A stretch of DNA of 64,000 bases from an uncultured Pseudomonadota bacterium (GTDB lineage: Bacteria > Pseudomonadota > Gammaproteobacteria > Ga0077536): NCBI GenBank assembly GCA_903825645.1, contig CAIKBL010000025.1, positions 1 through 64,000 on the forward strand, written 5' to 3'. The translations under genes were made by a program, and so were the position numbers. Of this stretch, positions 1 to 8,788 are shown in pieces; position 1 is the stretch's first letter; the number at the start of each line of letters is the position of its first letter. The notes below the pieces were generated by a model. It saw nothing but the letters and a program-made list of their open reading frames with translations, searched no databases and was not told where the DNA came from.

Positions 1-266
1 AGGCGCAGTTGTCCGCTGGAGGGACGAGCACCTAGCGACACGCAGACTCGTGGGGGCATGTCTTTCAATGCGGCGAGGGTGTCCAACATGTCATGGGCAG
101 CCTCAATATACCCCATACATTTGCTGAGGTGCGCACTTCTCTCGTCGCACAACGCGAGCAGTTCCTGACCGGTCTCGAAGGCGTGAACGTCGGCCACTGC
201 CTGCGTTTCGGGTATTGCCTGGCAACTCGCAAGCAACAGACCTGCCATCACTAAAAATTTACTCAT
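1..266 (-). CDS. Rap1a/Tai-like lipoprotein, 3' end beyond window
   Basis: Reading leftward from ATG at 266-264 the frame stays open to the window edge (88 codons seen). A GGAGG ribosome-binding site lies just upstream. The N-terminus is a short hydrophobic signal ending in a lipobox-like LLAS|C (Cys15), which suggests a membrane-anchored lipoprotein. The rest resembles the Rap1a/Tai immunity fold: G-x-E-L-L-x-L-C near residue 38, CMGYIEAAHD near residue 50 and a late P-x-x-V-C-V. The same layout occurs in the intact gene at 35795-36151. Family members include immunity proteins against type VI amidase effectors, but many are orphans of unknown role, and no effector is next to this one. The family call rests on motif pattern only. 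Confidence 0.6.
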   Translation of the reverse strand, partial: MSKFLVMAGLLLASCQAIPETQAVADVHAFETGQELLALCDERSAHLSKCMGYIEAAHDMLDTLAALKDMPPRVCVSLGARPSSGQLR

Positions 267-518
267 CCCGCCTCCCTAATACTGTTTCTCGGGTTCGGGA
301 TTTGCGCGGCCGTTTACACGCACGCCCCGTTCGGACAGCGGAGTATAGAACAGAATTTTTCTTGAGAACCCGCGCCAGTCTAACCGCGCATAATGACCTC
401 GCAAATAAGTACACCGCTCTAGGCCCCGACAGGTGACGGCGACCGCTCAAGACAGCGGAAGCGATACGTTCAGCTGCCAAAAACGCTTAAACTTACGCCT
501 TTAACACGGAGTATACCC

Positions 519-914
519 ATGGGCATGATTCCCGCAAAAAACAGTCTCGATATCGGAATATTGGTCAGCGATATTCAGAAAAGTCTTACTTTTTATCAGG
601 ATATTCTGGGACTCAAGAAAATCGGCGAACTCCCGGTCCCGTTTGGGCACATGCATCGACTTGCATTCGGAGAAAGTTTCGTCAAGTTGGTCGACCCCAA
701 GAAAGTACCGCCTGCGGGTCCGTTGGGCCTCACGAAAGCATTAGGTTTTCGTTACCTAACCTTTCAGGTCTCCAACATCGACGAGATCTGCGCGGACTGC
801 GAGAAAGCCGGGGTGGTATTTGAAATCCCGAAGCAGGAACTAATGCCCGGGGTGACTATCGCCATGGTTAGGGACCCTGATGGGAACGTTGTGGAATTCG
901 TACAACGCGCCTGA
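519..914 (+). CDS. VOC-family (glyoxalase/dioxygenase-fold) protein
   Basis: The protein has 131 residues, the usual size of a single-domain vicinal-oxygen-chelate protein built from two beta-alpha-beta-beta-beta modules. Module one starts LDIGILVSDIQKSLTFYQD and carries the LGLKK turn. Module two starts LTFQVSNIDEICADC and ends in the family signature DPDGNVVEF, where the Glu is a typical metal ligand. The N-terminal metal position normally held by His appears as Asp (LDIG), so metal binding and activity are uncertain. A GGAG box about 9 bases before the first of two nearby ATGs supports the start at 519. The gene stands alone, convergent with nrdJb, and its substrate cannot be inferred. Confidence 0.75.
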   Translation: MGMIPAKNSLDIGILVSDIQKSLTFYQDILGLKKIGELPVPFGHMHRLAFGESFVKLVDPKKVPPAGPLGLTKALGFRYLTFQVSNIDEICADCEKAGVVFEIPKQELMPGVTIAMVRDPDGNVVEFVQRA

Positions 915-972
915 GGAGCGTATCTGCGGTACGATCGACGCTATCGTCGTACCGCGCTTTTCGTCCGCGCCG

Positions 973-1635
973 CTAGCCGCATTTGGAATCACCGCAGTTC
1001 AGACAGGTCATGCAATTCTCGAGCGACACGACCGCTTTCGTCTGACAGTGCGCACAAATCGTCGCTGTCGCGGGGAAATCACTTTCATTTTCACTGGTCG
1101 CCGCGTGCCGAGCGGCGTAAGCCGCTCGTGCAGCTTCTATGCCCGCAGAGCGAGTTGGATCAGGGGCTGTATCCAGCATACCGATGGCACGCAAATGGCC
1201 CTCAATCACATCTCCGATTTCGGCCACAAGCGAGGGCATATACTTCCCGCCTTTTTTCAAATACCCGCCGCGCGGGTCAAATACACTCCGTAATTCGTCC
1301 ACTAGGAACGTGACATCGCCACCTTTGCGGAATACCGCCGAGATGATTCGGGTGAGCGCCACGATCCATTGAAAATGGTCCATGTTCTTCGAATTAATGA
1401 AGACCTCGAAAGGGCGCCGCAATTCGTGGGCCGTTCCTAAATTGAGTACGATGTCGTTGAGGGTCACGTAAAGCGCATGGGGGGATAAGGGGGTTTTGAG
1501 CTTGTAGGTCGCCCCTAGCAAAACTTCCGGACGCTCGACCTTCTCGTGCATCTGAATGATTTCAGCTCCGTTCGAGGCGGTGGCATGCTCCAACACTTCA
1601 ACGTTGATAATTTTTTGTTCTATTTTCACTGTCAT
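973..1635 (-). CDS. nrdJb: Class II ribonucleotide reductase, small C-terminal chain NrdJb
   Basis: The protein has 220 residues. It carries the TSCPD-type domain that in single-chain NrdJ forms the C-terminus (GGDVTFLVDELRSVFDPRGG, about residues 104-123) and a terminal cysteine tail with CAHC, CMTCLNC and a final CGxSKCG. That tail is expected to shuttle electrons to the active-site disulfide of NrdJa. Split NrdJa/NrdJb pairs are known from pseudomonads, where both are needed for adenosylcobalamin-dependent deoxyribonucleotide synthesis. Here the intact nrdJa is almost 2 kb upstream on the same strand, separated by decayed copies of both genes. This chain therefore either depends on a long transcript or has its own promoter. 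Confidence 0.88.
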   Translation of the reverse strand: MTVKIEQKIINVEVLEHATASNGAEIIQMHEKVERPEVLLGATYKLKTPLSPHALYVTLNDIVLNLGTAHELRRPFEVFINSKNMDHFQWIVALTRIISAVFRKGGDVTFLVDELRSVFDPRGGYLKKGGKYMPSLVAEIGDVIEGHLRAIGMLDTAPDPTRSAGIEAARAAYAARHAATSENESDFPATATICAHCQTKAVVSLENCMTCLNCGDSKCG

Positions 1636-1639
1636 CTCG

Positions 1640-2178
1640 TTCTCTCAACTGTCATATCGTATTCAATCAACGGTGCGATAGATGTGCAGGTGACCATCCC
1701 GATGGCATTGCTGATCTAGCCACCTGGGAGGTGCCACCGATGCCAATAAACCTGCTACTCGTCGATCAGATCTATCCCTTTTCCTACTTCGGCGCTAACA
1801 GGAAAAACCAGCGGGGAAGAATCGTCGACCACCACGACTTTCATGAAGTGCCGCGTGTGCAGTAAAACACACCGCCGCGTTCGGCTACGATGCTCTCCAT
1901 AAAAAATATCGGGACGAGACACATCAAAAGTCGCCATCTAGGCGCCACATCGGCTATCCGAGAAAGCAGTGATCACGCACACGCGATAATGGACGTCCAG
2001 AAATGACTAGGGGCTCGATGTCAGCATTCTCCGCTGAGAAGCGCGCACTACCCGCGGCTTTAGTGTCGAGAACTCATACTCAAAGCCACTTCGCAACACC
2101 GTTACCTCCACTCACCGTCAACTATCCCCTCGTGCAATTCGCCGAGGATCTCGTCGATCCAGTCAACGATGGTGTCAC
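1640..2178 (-). pseudogene. Decayed fragment of a second nrdJa copy
   Basis: On the minus strand this stretch aligns by eye with the N-terminal third of the intact nrdJa, around its positions 4915-5405. Shared landmarks are the segments encoding MATFDVSxPDI, PLVFPVS and KGIDL, the DNA around catcaaaagtcgccat, and the segment around gatctcgtcgat. The copy is full of substitutions, stops and small indels, so no long frame survives. The 5' end of the gene is missing beyond about 2178. After about 1668 the match jumps to what looks like the very end of nrdJa next to the intact nrdJb start, which implies a large internal deletion. The exact boundaries are approximate. Confidence 0.8.
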
Positions 2179-3184
2179 GCGCCCGTTGCCAATTCCTGAG
2201 AATCTATTTTCCAGTCTCATCCCCGAAGCACAACCTCATGCATTTCGAATTCCGCACTCCCCTGATAATTCAGGGCGCCAGCGGCGTGAAGGAAATTCGA
2301 TACCATAGCCGAAGGAGCACAACGCTCGGCATCCTTCATGTCTCTTTTGGCTGCTCAAACGTCAATCTGTCCGATCGTTACGCCGCCAATTTCAAACATT
2401 TTGCTGCTGTGCGGCCCATATACTGAGCGGCTTGCCATCCGTCATCTTAGCCGTCACACATATGTACGCTTCCCAAAGTGGTGATCTCTCATCGCCGTCA
2501 GAAAGCCTCGCACCGCCGCTTCAGGTCTGGGGTCCAAAGCACAAGCTGGCCCGGCTTCCTTTCCTTCAGCAAGAACCGTTGTTACGGACAGCATTAGAAC
2601 TCATCCCTGCAACACATATCTCACAAAGCAACTCTTCTTAAAGATGATATTTTCTTCGCGAGACATGGTAGCCCGAAATAATCCTACAACGCGAATTTCC
2701 TAAAAACAGCCTCAGCTAGATCAAATCCACTTCGAAAACTCCAGAAGGCAACACGGCGAGGGCAAGGTACTCACCACGACATACACCATCGAGCGCGCTA
2801 CGATGATCCCTTGGTTGGTTTCTGTGAGATGAATGGCGAGAACCAGCGCACCCATATCGCCATCGTCGTCGGAAGGCCGCCGTGCACATCGATACCACGA
2901 TTAAGCAGTGCCCCTACGGCGCACAGGTCCGCGGCGTTCTGCGAACCCTGCGTGACTAGGACTAGGCGGGTATCAGAATCAGAGCCAAGCCCCTGCTCAC
3001 CCATCGCCCCAGTAGTCAACGTCACGCGCGTCCGGCAGGCCCTCCAGATCGTGCTCGCCCGGGCCACGGTCCTCCAGTGCCGCATTCCCAATTCCAACCA
3101 GCTCTAAACCATGGTTAACCGCGGGGTTAATCGCCTCGGCGCCATCTAGCTAGCGCCCCCCGGTCAACACTAGGTCGCGGTGGG
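2179..3184. other. Unassigned spacer between decayed nrdJ copies
   Basis: About 1 kb without a recognisable gene. Several open frames of 60-100 codons exist on both strands (for example 2798-3097 minus and 2811-3107 plus). They overlap each other, have no clear ribosome-binding sites and match no family I know. The stretch is probably decayed sequence of a gene that lay inside or beside the duplicated nrdJ unit, but I could not identify its origin. Confidence 0.4.
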
Positions 3185-3576
3185 CGATTAGTTACCCCGA
3201 TTTTTGAATAAAACCTGCGAGTACTAAGTGCCTTCTGCAATTCGCCGACGAGGAACGTGACGTCGCGCCCTTTTCGAAATGCCGCAGAGATGAGCCGGGG
3301 TCCACCACAATCCATTGAAAATGATCCACCCTCTCCGAATCAATCGCGACCTAGAAACGACACGAAAATTCACAGGCTGTCTCCAAGTTGAGTAAGCACT
3401 CGTTACAGGTCAAGTAAAGCGCATGGGAAGCTAATGGCGTTTTGATCTTGGAGGTCGCACCTCACAAAACTTTCGAACGTGCGACCTTCTCGTACGTCTG
3501 GATGATTCCAGAGCTGCTTGGAGTGGTGACATGATCCAGCAGCACATCGACGTTGTTAATGTGTTGCTCTCTCGAA
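3185..3576 (-). pseudogene. Decayed second copy of nrdJb directly after nrdJa
   Basis: It begins immediately downstream of the nrdJa stop and aligns by eye with the first 130 or so codons of the intact nrdJb at 973-1635. Matches include the segments for atgcgctttac, gatcattttcaatgga and the residues SAAFRKGRDVTFLVGEL, compared with SAVFRKGGDVTFLVDEL in the intact gene. In-frame stops (for example a TGA after the codons for KVL and a TAA at the LTCNE position) and frame changes destroy the reading frame. The cysteine tail needed for reduction is absent. This is the position where a functional nrdJb would be expected, so the partner gene here was lost and the distant copy survives. Confidence 0.85.
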
Positions 3577-3578
3577 TA

Positions 3579-5732
3579 TCATAACGCGCCGTAATAGCCT
3601 TCCTTCAACGCGTCATACAAGTTTGCAGCTGTATGTGAAGCCCCATCGTATTCAACCACCTGATCGCCACGCGCTTCAACCGTAGTTCCATCGCTAAGCG
3701 TGAACCGATAAGTCGTCGCCGCCAAATCGTGCGTCTTCACGAGCACCCCCTGGAAAGCCGTCGGATTGAACCGAAAAGTCGTGCATCCTTTCAGACCCTG
3801 CTCGTAAGCCTCTCGATAAATCCCCTCAAATTCCGCGTAGGGAATGTCGGTGGGCACATTAATCGTTTTCGAAATTGAAGAATCAACCCATTGCTGGGCA
3901 GCGGCCTGCATCCGAATATGAGCAATCGGCGCGATTTGCTCACTCGTCCTAAAATAATCCGGGAGCGCCGCATGGAGGACATCTTGTTCTGCCAATCCCT
4001 TCTGACGGAGAAATTCCCGATAGACAAGCGCCTCATAGGAGGCAACGTCAACGCGCTCCTTGGTCTTGCGCCCAGGACGAATGACGTTCCGGACATAATG
4101 ATGTGCGAAGCTGGGCTCAATACCATTACTGGCATTATTACCCAGCGACAATGCAATCGTCCCGGTCGGTGCCACTGAACTATGGTGCGTAAAGCGGGCG
4201 CCATGCTCAGCTAGCTGTGCCACCAAATCCGGTTCAATGGCGGTCAGTTGTTGCATGTATCGGCTGTAGCGTGCGTGCAGTACGCGCCCTGGTAGCTCAT
4301 CTCCGATTTGATATCCATCCCGAGAAAGTTCGGGTCTGGCGACAAAATGCCCGGCATCAAGCCTGAACAACTCGGTCATAATTGGCGCAGGACCCTTTTC
4401 CTTTGCCAACGACAGCGCTGTGCGCCACCCCTCCACCGCCAGTTCTTGGCTAACCGTACGTGTAAATTCAATCGCCGCCGGTTCCCCGTAAGCGAGCCGT
4501 AGCATCGAGAGCGCAGATCCAAGTCCTAGAAAGCCCATGCCATGACGGCGCTTCCGAAACAATTCAGCACGCTGTTGACCAAGCGGCAATCCGTTAACTT
4601 CGACGACATTATCGAGCATCCGTGTAAAGACAGACACGACGTCGCGAAAACTCTCCCAGTCGAAATATGCCTTTGGCGTAAAAGGTGCGTGAACAAACCG
4701 AGTCAAATTGATAGACCCTAAAAGACACGCTCCGTAGGGTGGAAGACCCTGCTCGCCACAGGGATTGGTGGCCCGGATATTTTCGCAAAACCAGTTATTG
4801 TTCATCTCATTGTAACGATCGATCAGAATGAAGCCGGGCTCCGCAAAATCGAAAGTGGAGTGCATGATGGCGTCCCAGACCTCCCGTGCCCTCACCACCC
4901 GATGAATGCGGCAGGCGACCTCCCCGATTGCATTGCTGACATAACCGCTTCGGACGGGCCACGGACGCCAGCAAAAATGCTCAGCGTCCGTTAGGTCTAT
5001 CCCCTTCGCGACTTCGGCGTTGCTCACGGGAAAAACCAGCGGCCAGGGTCCGTCGGCCGCAACGGCTTCCATGAATTGGCGGGTAATCAGTAACGAGATA
5101 TTGAACTGTCTGAGGCGCCCTGCCGCTCGTTTAGCTGCAATGATCTCCATGATATCGGGATGCGATACATCAAAAGTCGCCATCTGGGCACCACGTCGGC
5201 CACCCGCGGAGGCGACGGTCGCGCACATGCGGTCATAGATGTCCATGAATGACAGGGGTCCCGATGTCAGCGCACCCGCACCAGACACGTATGCACCACG
5301 CGGCCGCAGTGTCGAAAACTCGTAACCGATCCCCGCGCCCGCCTTCAGCGTCATACCCGCTTCGTGCAGTTTGCCGAGGATATCGTCCATCGAGTCAACG
5401 ATGGTGCCGGAAACTGTACAGTTAATCGTCGAGGTTGCTGGTTTATGTGCCATTGCGCCCGCGTTTGCCACGATCCGTCCCGCGGGTAGCGCCCCATGTT
5501 GAAGCGCCCACAGGAACCGCTGCTCCCAATGCCTGCGCTTTGCTTCATCTTCTTCAACGCCAGCAAGCGCAACGGCGATCCGTTGATAGGTGTCCTCGAT
5601 CGTCCCATCCACGGGGGTACTGTCGCGCGACCGCAGACGATATTTCTGATCCCAGATATCGAACGCAGCTGGCTGAAGGGCAATTTCGAGACGGTCGGAA
5701 ACTAAGGACTGACTATTCGGGGAATGATTCAT
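3579..5732 (-). CDS. nrdJa: Adenosylcobalamin-dependent ribonucleotide reductase catalytic chain NrdJa
   Basis: The protein has 717 residues, full length for the catalytic part of a class II ribonucleotide reductase. Visible motifs are the substrate-binding loop KAGAGIGYEFSTLRPRGAYV (about residues 131-150), the finger-loop ATNPCGEQGLPPYGACLLGS (about 321-340, holding the radical Cys and acidic partner Glu of the N-x-C-x-E motif) and APTGTIALSLGNNASNGIEP in the C-terminal half. It reduces ribonucleotides using a cobalamin-derived thiyl radical, independent of oxygen. It ends in EGYYGAL and lacks the redox-active Cys tail, so it needs NrdJb. I saw no convincing cobalamin riboswitch or NrdR box upstream. 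Confidence 0.92.
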   Translation of the reverse strand: MNHSPNSQSLVSDRLEIALQPAAFDIWDQKYRLRSRDSTPVDGTIEDTYQRIAVALAGVEEDEAKRRHWEQRFLWALQHGALPAGRIVANAGAMAHKPATSTINCTVSGTIVDSMDDILGKLHEAGMTLKAGAGIGYEFSTLRPRGAYVSGAGALTSGPLSFMDIYDRMCATVASAGGRRGAQMATFDVSHPDIMEIIAAKRAAGRLRQFNISLLITRQFMEAVAADGPWPLVFPVSNAEVAKGIDLTDAEHFCWRPWPVRSGYVSNAIGEVACRIHRVVRAREVWDAIMHSTFDFAEPGFILIDRYNEMNNNWFCENIRATNPCGEQGLPPYGACLLGSINLTRFVHAPFTPKAYFDWESFRDVVSVFTRMLDNVVEVNGLPLGQQRAELFRKRRHGMGFLGLGSALSMLRLAYGEPAAIEFTRTVSQELAVEGWRTALSLAKEKGPAPIMTELFRLDAGHFVARPELSRDGYQIGDELPGRVLHARYSRYMQQLTAIEPDLVAQLAEHGARFTHHSSVAPTGTIALSLGNNASNGIEPSFAHHYVRNVIRPGRKTKERVDVASYEALVYREFLRQKGLAEQDVLHAALPDYFRTSEQIAPIAHIRMQAAAQQWVDSSISKTINVPTDIPYAEFEGIYREAYEQGLKGCTTFRFNPTAFQGVLVKTHDLAATTYRFTLSDGTTVEARGDQVVEYDGASHTAANLYDALKEGYYGAL

Positions 5733-6040
5733 GCGCGGAGTAACCTAGGTAAAAGCTGGAAGCGAGATGGCGACATTATCTCGCACTCGGGGCCGTTTTG
5801 CGCAGACCTCACGGTCAACTTGACGGTACCCTCGCCAAGCCCCACCCTAACACCATGGTGCATAGGTTGTTCTGAAGTCAGATATCCCATGACGATACCC
5901 AACTCACTTGATGCCGGCCGCCGGAGGCCGAATCCCCTATCAAAACGGGCGGATGGCGCATGGCCGGTATCAGCGGCCTCGGAGCCCAGACAAAAAATTC
6001 CCCTCGCATACGTTGACCCTGCCACGAGGTATTTGCGCTG
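5733..6040. other. Divergent intergenic region upstream of nrdJa
   Basis: This separates nrdJa (minus) from a small plus-strand gene and should hold both promoters. I looked for the conserved boxes of a cobalamin riboswitch and for paired NrdR boxes on the nrdJa strand and found neither. Open frames here run antisense to the small zinc-ribbon gene and look fortuitous. Confidence 0.4.
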
Positions 6041-6226
6041 ATGGGCGATGTCATTCCTTTTCGTAAGCGGGACTCTAAGGAGAAGACCCGCGGCAAAACC
6101 CTCTGCAGAGAAGGTTTTCACAAGTGGTCTGTCTGGAAAGACAAACAATTCGATGTGAAAGCGGGGAAATTGATCACCGTCTATCGTTGTGATCGCTGCG
6201 GCACCACCAAGGTCGAGGCGCACTAA
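6041..6226 (+). CDS. Small zinc-ribbon protein of unknown function
   Basis: The protein has 61 residues and is strongly basic. It starts MGDVIPFRKRDS and carries a single Cys at KTLCREGFHKW followed by a C-terminal knuckle VYRCDRCGTTK. Together these look like a minimal zinc ribbon with a His as a possible fourth ligand. Similar small proteins (V-x-P-F-R near the start, CRxGxHxW, then CxRCG) are conserved but uncharacterised in gammaproteobacteria, as far as I recall. A GAGG box about 10 bases upstream supports the ATG. The gene is alone, and its stop codon lies within the loop of a perfect 8-bp hairpin. A nucleic-acid-binding role is only a guess. Confidence 0.65.
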   Translation: MGDVIPFRKRDSKEKTRGKTLCREGFHKWSVWKDKQFDVKAGKLITVYRCDRCGTTKVEAH

Positions 6227-6234
6227 GTGCGCCT
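6216..6234 (+). terminator. Hairpin over the stop codon of the zinc-ribbon gene
   Basis: Perfect inverted repeat aggcgcac-taa-gtgcgcct, with the stop codon TAA forming the loop. It lies between the convergent zinc-ribbon and GST genes. There is no long T-run after it, so it is a weak or bidirectional terminator candidate. Confidence 0.45.
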
Positions 6235-6258
6235 ACTCAGTAGCTACCCGCTATTACA

Positions 6259-6906
6259 TTATTTGGCCTTTGCGCGAGCAGCCATCATCGCCTGTTGATC
6301 GGCATCTACCCTTTTTGTGCTTGGACGGGCCGCCATGGCGGCAAGCGACGCCTTAAGACCCGGGATCGCTGCAATAATGTCCCAATCGTAAAGCTTAGTT
6401 GTCACCGCGTTGGCATACCCGAACGTGTGATAAGCGTATATGTCAGCGTAGGTCATCTCGGCACCACAGAGGAAAGGCGCCGGCTTAACCAGATGCGAAA
6501 GTGCGCTTACGCCATTTTCAAGGATTGGCTTGACTTCGGTAAACGCCGCGTCATTGCGGGGCGTGCTAAAAAACAGGTGCTGAAAGTGCCGACGCGCCGG
6601 AAGTTCGATATAAAGTTCGGTAATACGCATGATTTCTCGCACCTTCGACCGCGCGAACACCTCAGCCGGGAAAAGACGCGGGTTCGGGTAAGATTCTTCC
6701 AAATAGTCAAGAATCGCCGCAGTTTCTGAAATAAAACCGTGGTCCGTCTCGATACAGGGCACCTTGCCCATCGGGCTTTTCGCCTTGAACTCATCGCCCT
6801 GACTAGGAATGGCACTGATCTCCTCATAGGAGATTGCCTTTTCCTCAAGGGTCTGCTTGACCATGTTGTAGTAATTGCTGACTGCAAATCCGTAAAGTTT
6901 AATCAT
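6259..6906 (-). CDS. Glutathione S-transferase family protein
   Basis: The protein has 215 residues when started at ATG 6906, which has a GGAGC box 8 bases upstream; a longer upstream frame has no such support. The N-terminal thioredoxin-like domain shows MIKLYGFAVSNYYNMVKQTL, the cis-Pro segment GKVPCIETDHG and ETAAILDYLE, the usual glutathione-binding Glu-Thr/Ser pair. The helical C-terminal domain follows with MTYADIYAYHTFGYAN. The catalytic position near Ser/Tyr10-13 is occupied by SNYYN. The protein is expected in the cytosol, conjugating or isomerising electrophiles with glutathione; the substrate is unknown. It is convergent with the zinc-ribbon gene. Confidence 0.85.
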   Translation of the reverse strand: MIKLYGFAVSNYYNMVKQTLEEKAISYEEISAIPSQGDEFKAKSPMGKVPCIETDHGFISETAAILDYLEESYPNPRLFPAEVFARSKVREIMRITELYIELPARRHFQHLFFSTPRNDAAFTEVKPILENGVSALSHLVKPAPFLCGAEMTYADIYAYHTFGYANAVTTKLYDWDIIAAIPGLKASLAAMAARPSTKRVDADQQAMMAARAKAK

Positions 6907-7056
6907 GCTCGAAGCTCCGGTAGCCAAACGTGCGTGATGAAGCGCAAATGCGAAGTCTCTCGCCACACCGCAGGGGCGTCAAGGAACGCCCTTTAGGGTG
7001 TTCCCGCTCAGCATGAGACCGTGCACAATGTCATCGAACAATAAGACGGAAGTGCC

Positions 7057-7864
7057 GTGGACCAAGAGATTCAATTCTCTGATATTAAACTTGACTACCT
7101 CTCCATCGCTGAAACGCGTCAACGCAGCGGCTTACGAATCGTTTTGGGGGCTTATCCAGTGCCAGGTCCATGGCGTGAAGCCTGCAAGGGATTGTTCCAT
7201 GTCAAGGGGACCCCTTATTTCCCAGTCGCTACCGCGAATGAAGGTCATTCAGACCTCGAATTCGGTGCGAATGACGCGGACAGTGAACTCCTGGCTTGGA
7301 CCGGCCAATCAAGCGCCCCCGTCGCCATTTGGAATGATGAGCGCCCTTGTGCGAGTTGGGTTGACCAACTTTATCTCGCGGAGCGACTGCAACCTGCCCC
7401 GCCATTGATTCCGGATGATGTCGAAGATAGGGCTCTGATGTTCGGCCTATGTCACGAACTGGCGGGCGAAAAAGGATTCGCTTGGACCAAGCGACTCGCC
7501 ATCATCCACTGTGCACTGCAAACATTGCCCGCGCAGGAGCCACGCCGTAGGCTATGGGAATATATGGCCACTAAATATCGGTATGCGGAAACGGAAGGCG
7601 CCGCTGGCGCGCCAAATCGAGGCGCAATATCATCGCGGACAGACTTTTTTCGTCGGCGCACGCCTTTCGGCCCTCGACATTTACTGGGCCACTTTTTCCC
7701 CCATGCTTGTTCCGTTACCACCTGAGTTATGTCCGATGGCCACAGCCTTTCGCAGCCACTATTCCAATCCGGATTCTGAGGTTCAAGCGGCGCTATCGCC
7801 ACGCCTTATCCAGCATCGGGATTTCATTTATCGCAGTTTTCTTGAGCTACCGGTAGTTCTTTAA
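7057..7864 (+). pseudogene. GST-like gene interrupted by one frameshift
   Basis: A GTG-started frame (7057) encodes about 180 sensible residues (LSIAETRQRSGLRIVLGAYP, PGPWREACKGLFHVKGTPY, SAPVAIWNDERP, LYLAERL). Near 7590 the coherent protein moves to the next frame, which runs PLARQIEAQYHRGQTFFVG, RLSALDIYWATFSPMLVPLP and ends RSFLELPVVL at 7864. The combined length of about 269 residues and continuous GST-like content (thioredoxin-like N-part, helical C-part) suggest one ancestral gene with a one-base insertion, or a sequencing error. It sits 14 bases before the hotdog gene at 7879, so the three were probably co-transcribed. Function is unknown beyond the fold. Confidence 0.75.
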
Positions 7865-7878
7865 GAAAGGATATTGCT

Positions 7879-8349
7879 ATGCAGACAGGATCGGCTGCCG
7901 CCATGATTACTCCCGATATCCGCGCTTGGATTGGCCGGACCGAAGCCATCGGCCCACTGGAGGTTTCTCGCCGAGAGATCGTAAAATACGCCATTGCGAC
8001 CGAACAGCGTCTCGCCAAGTATTTGCGTGGCGATGAAGCACCGCCGATGTTTTTATATGGCTTGTTGTTCCCGGTCGTCCCGCTAGAGCGGATAGGTTCC
8101 GACGGCCTACCACAACGGGCGCTGCTACCCACGCTGCCTCTTAAGCGTGTCATGGCTGGCGGGACTCGCACCCGCTATCATCGGGCCGTCAGACCTGGGG
8201 ACGTCTTGCAGGGCACCCTGCGGCTCAAAGATATTTATGGGAAAGACGGGTCTACCGGGCCTCTGTTGTTTGTTGTGTACGAACTGCATATAGAGACCCT
8301 GACAGGCGAACTCGTCGTTGATGAACTTCAAACACGGATAGTGAGGTAG
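7879..8349 (+). CDS. MaoC-like hotdog protein (N-terminal dehydratase half)
   Basis: The protein has 156 residues and resembles the FAS1-like N-terminal hotdog domain of MaoC dehydratases. It has an early IRAWIGRTEA and VSRREIVKYAIAT helix, a PPMFLYGLLFPVVPL segment and GTRTRYHRAVRPGDVL, which corresponds to the usual G-x-x-x-x-Y/F-H/R-P-x-x-x-G-D strand. Such half-size proteins pair with a second hotdog protein, here the next gene after 4 bases, to form a hetero-dimeric acyl-CoA hydratase. An AAAGGA box upstream supports the ATG. Catalysis probably resides in the partner. The acyl-CoA substrate is unknown. Confidence 0.7.
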   Translation: MQTGSAAAMITPDIRAWIGRTEAIGPLEVSRREIVKYAIATEQRLAKYLRGDEAPPMFLYGLLFPVVPLERIGSDGLPQRALLPTLPLKRVMAGGTRTRYHRAVRPGDVLQGTLRLKDIYGKDGSTGPLLFVVYELHIETLTGELVVDELQTRIVR

Positions 8350-8353
8350 CCCA

Positions 8354-8764
8354 ATGCCCCAACTAGAGACGCTGCATGTGGGCGCACAAATTCCTTCGCG
8401 AGTGTTCACGCCGACGAGTGTGTCGCTTTTTCTTTACAATGCTGCGATCTGGAATTCCCATCGCATTCATTACGACGAGCCCTATACCACCGGCGTAGAG
8501 CGACATCCCGGGATCGTGATCGACGGCCCCCTGCAGGGCGATTGGCTAACTCAGATAGTCTTGGAATGGTTGGGTGATGACGGGGCGCTGGTTGAGTTCG
8601 AATACACCAATCGCCAAGCCTCCTACCTCGGCGCCACGTTGACTGCCGGGGGCCAGGTGAGCGAGATCGACTCCACCAATCGAACCGTCTCGCTCGAAAT
8701 TGCGATAATCGACAGCGCGGGCGTGGTCCTGACGCCCGGACACGCTGTGGTCAAACTGGCTTAA
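8354..8764 (+). CDS. MaoC-like hotdog protein (C-terminal dehydratase half)
   Basis: The protein has 136 residues. It carries the segment SVSLFLYNAAIWNSHRIHYD, where the N-x-H-x-I-H-Y-D pattern matches the (D/N)-x-x-x-x-H hydratase motif of MaoC/R-hydratase proteins. It also has DGPLQGDWLTQIV, which corresponds to the usual H-G-x-x-x-x-x-L helix. The protein is thus the likely catalytic partner of the preceding hotdog gene, adding water across an enoyl-CoA double bond or running the reverse reaction. The tight 4-base spacing indicates an operon with 7879-8349 and the broken GST-like gene. It is convergent with coxG. Confidence 0.72.
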   Translation: MPQLETLHVGAQIPSRVFTPTSVSLFLYNAAIWNSHRIHYDEPYTTGVERHPGIVIDGPLQGDWLTQIVLEWLGDDGALVEFEYTNRQASYLGATLTAGGQVSEIDSTNRTVSLEIAIIDSAGVVLTPGHAVVKLA

Positions 8765-8788
8765 TCGTGAGGAACGCCGCTGATTTTT

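Noticed and set aside
3579..6040. Cobalamin riboswitch or NrdR boxes for nrdJa
   Set aside because: Conserved B12-box and paired NrdR sequences were looked for by eye and not found.
5729..6223. Minus-strand 164-codon frame antisense to the zinc-ribbon gene
   Set aside because: No family similarity and no ribosome-binding site; the opposite-strand zinc-ribbon gene is better supported.
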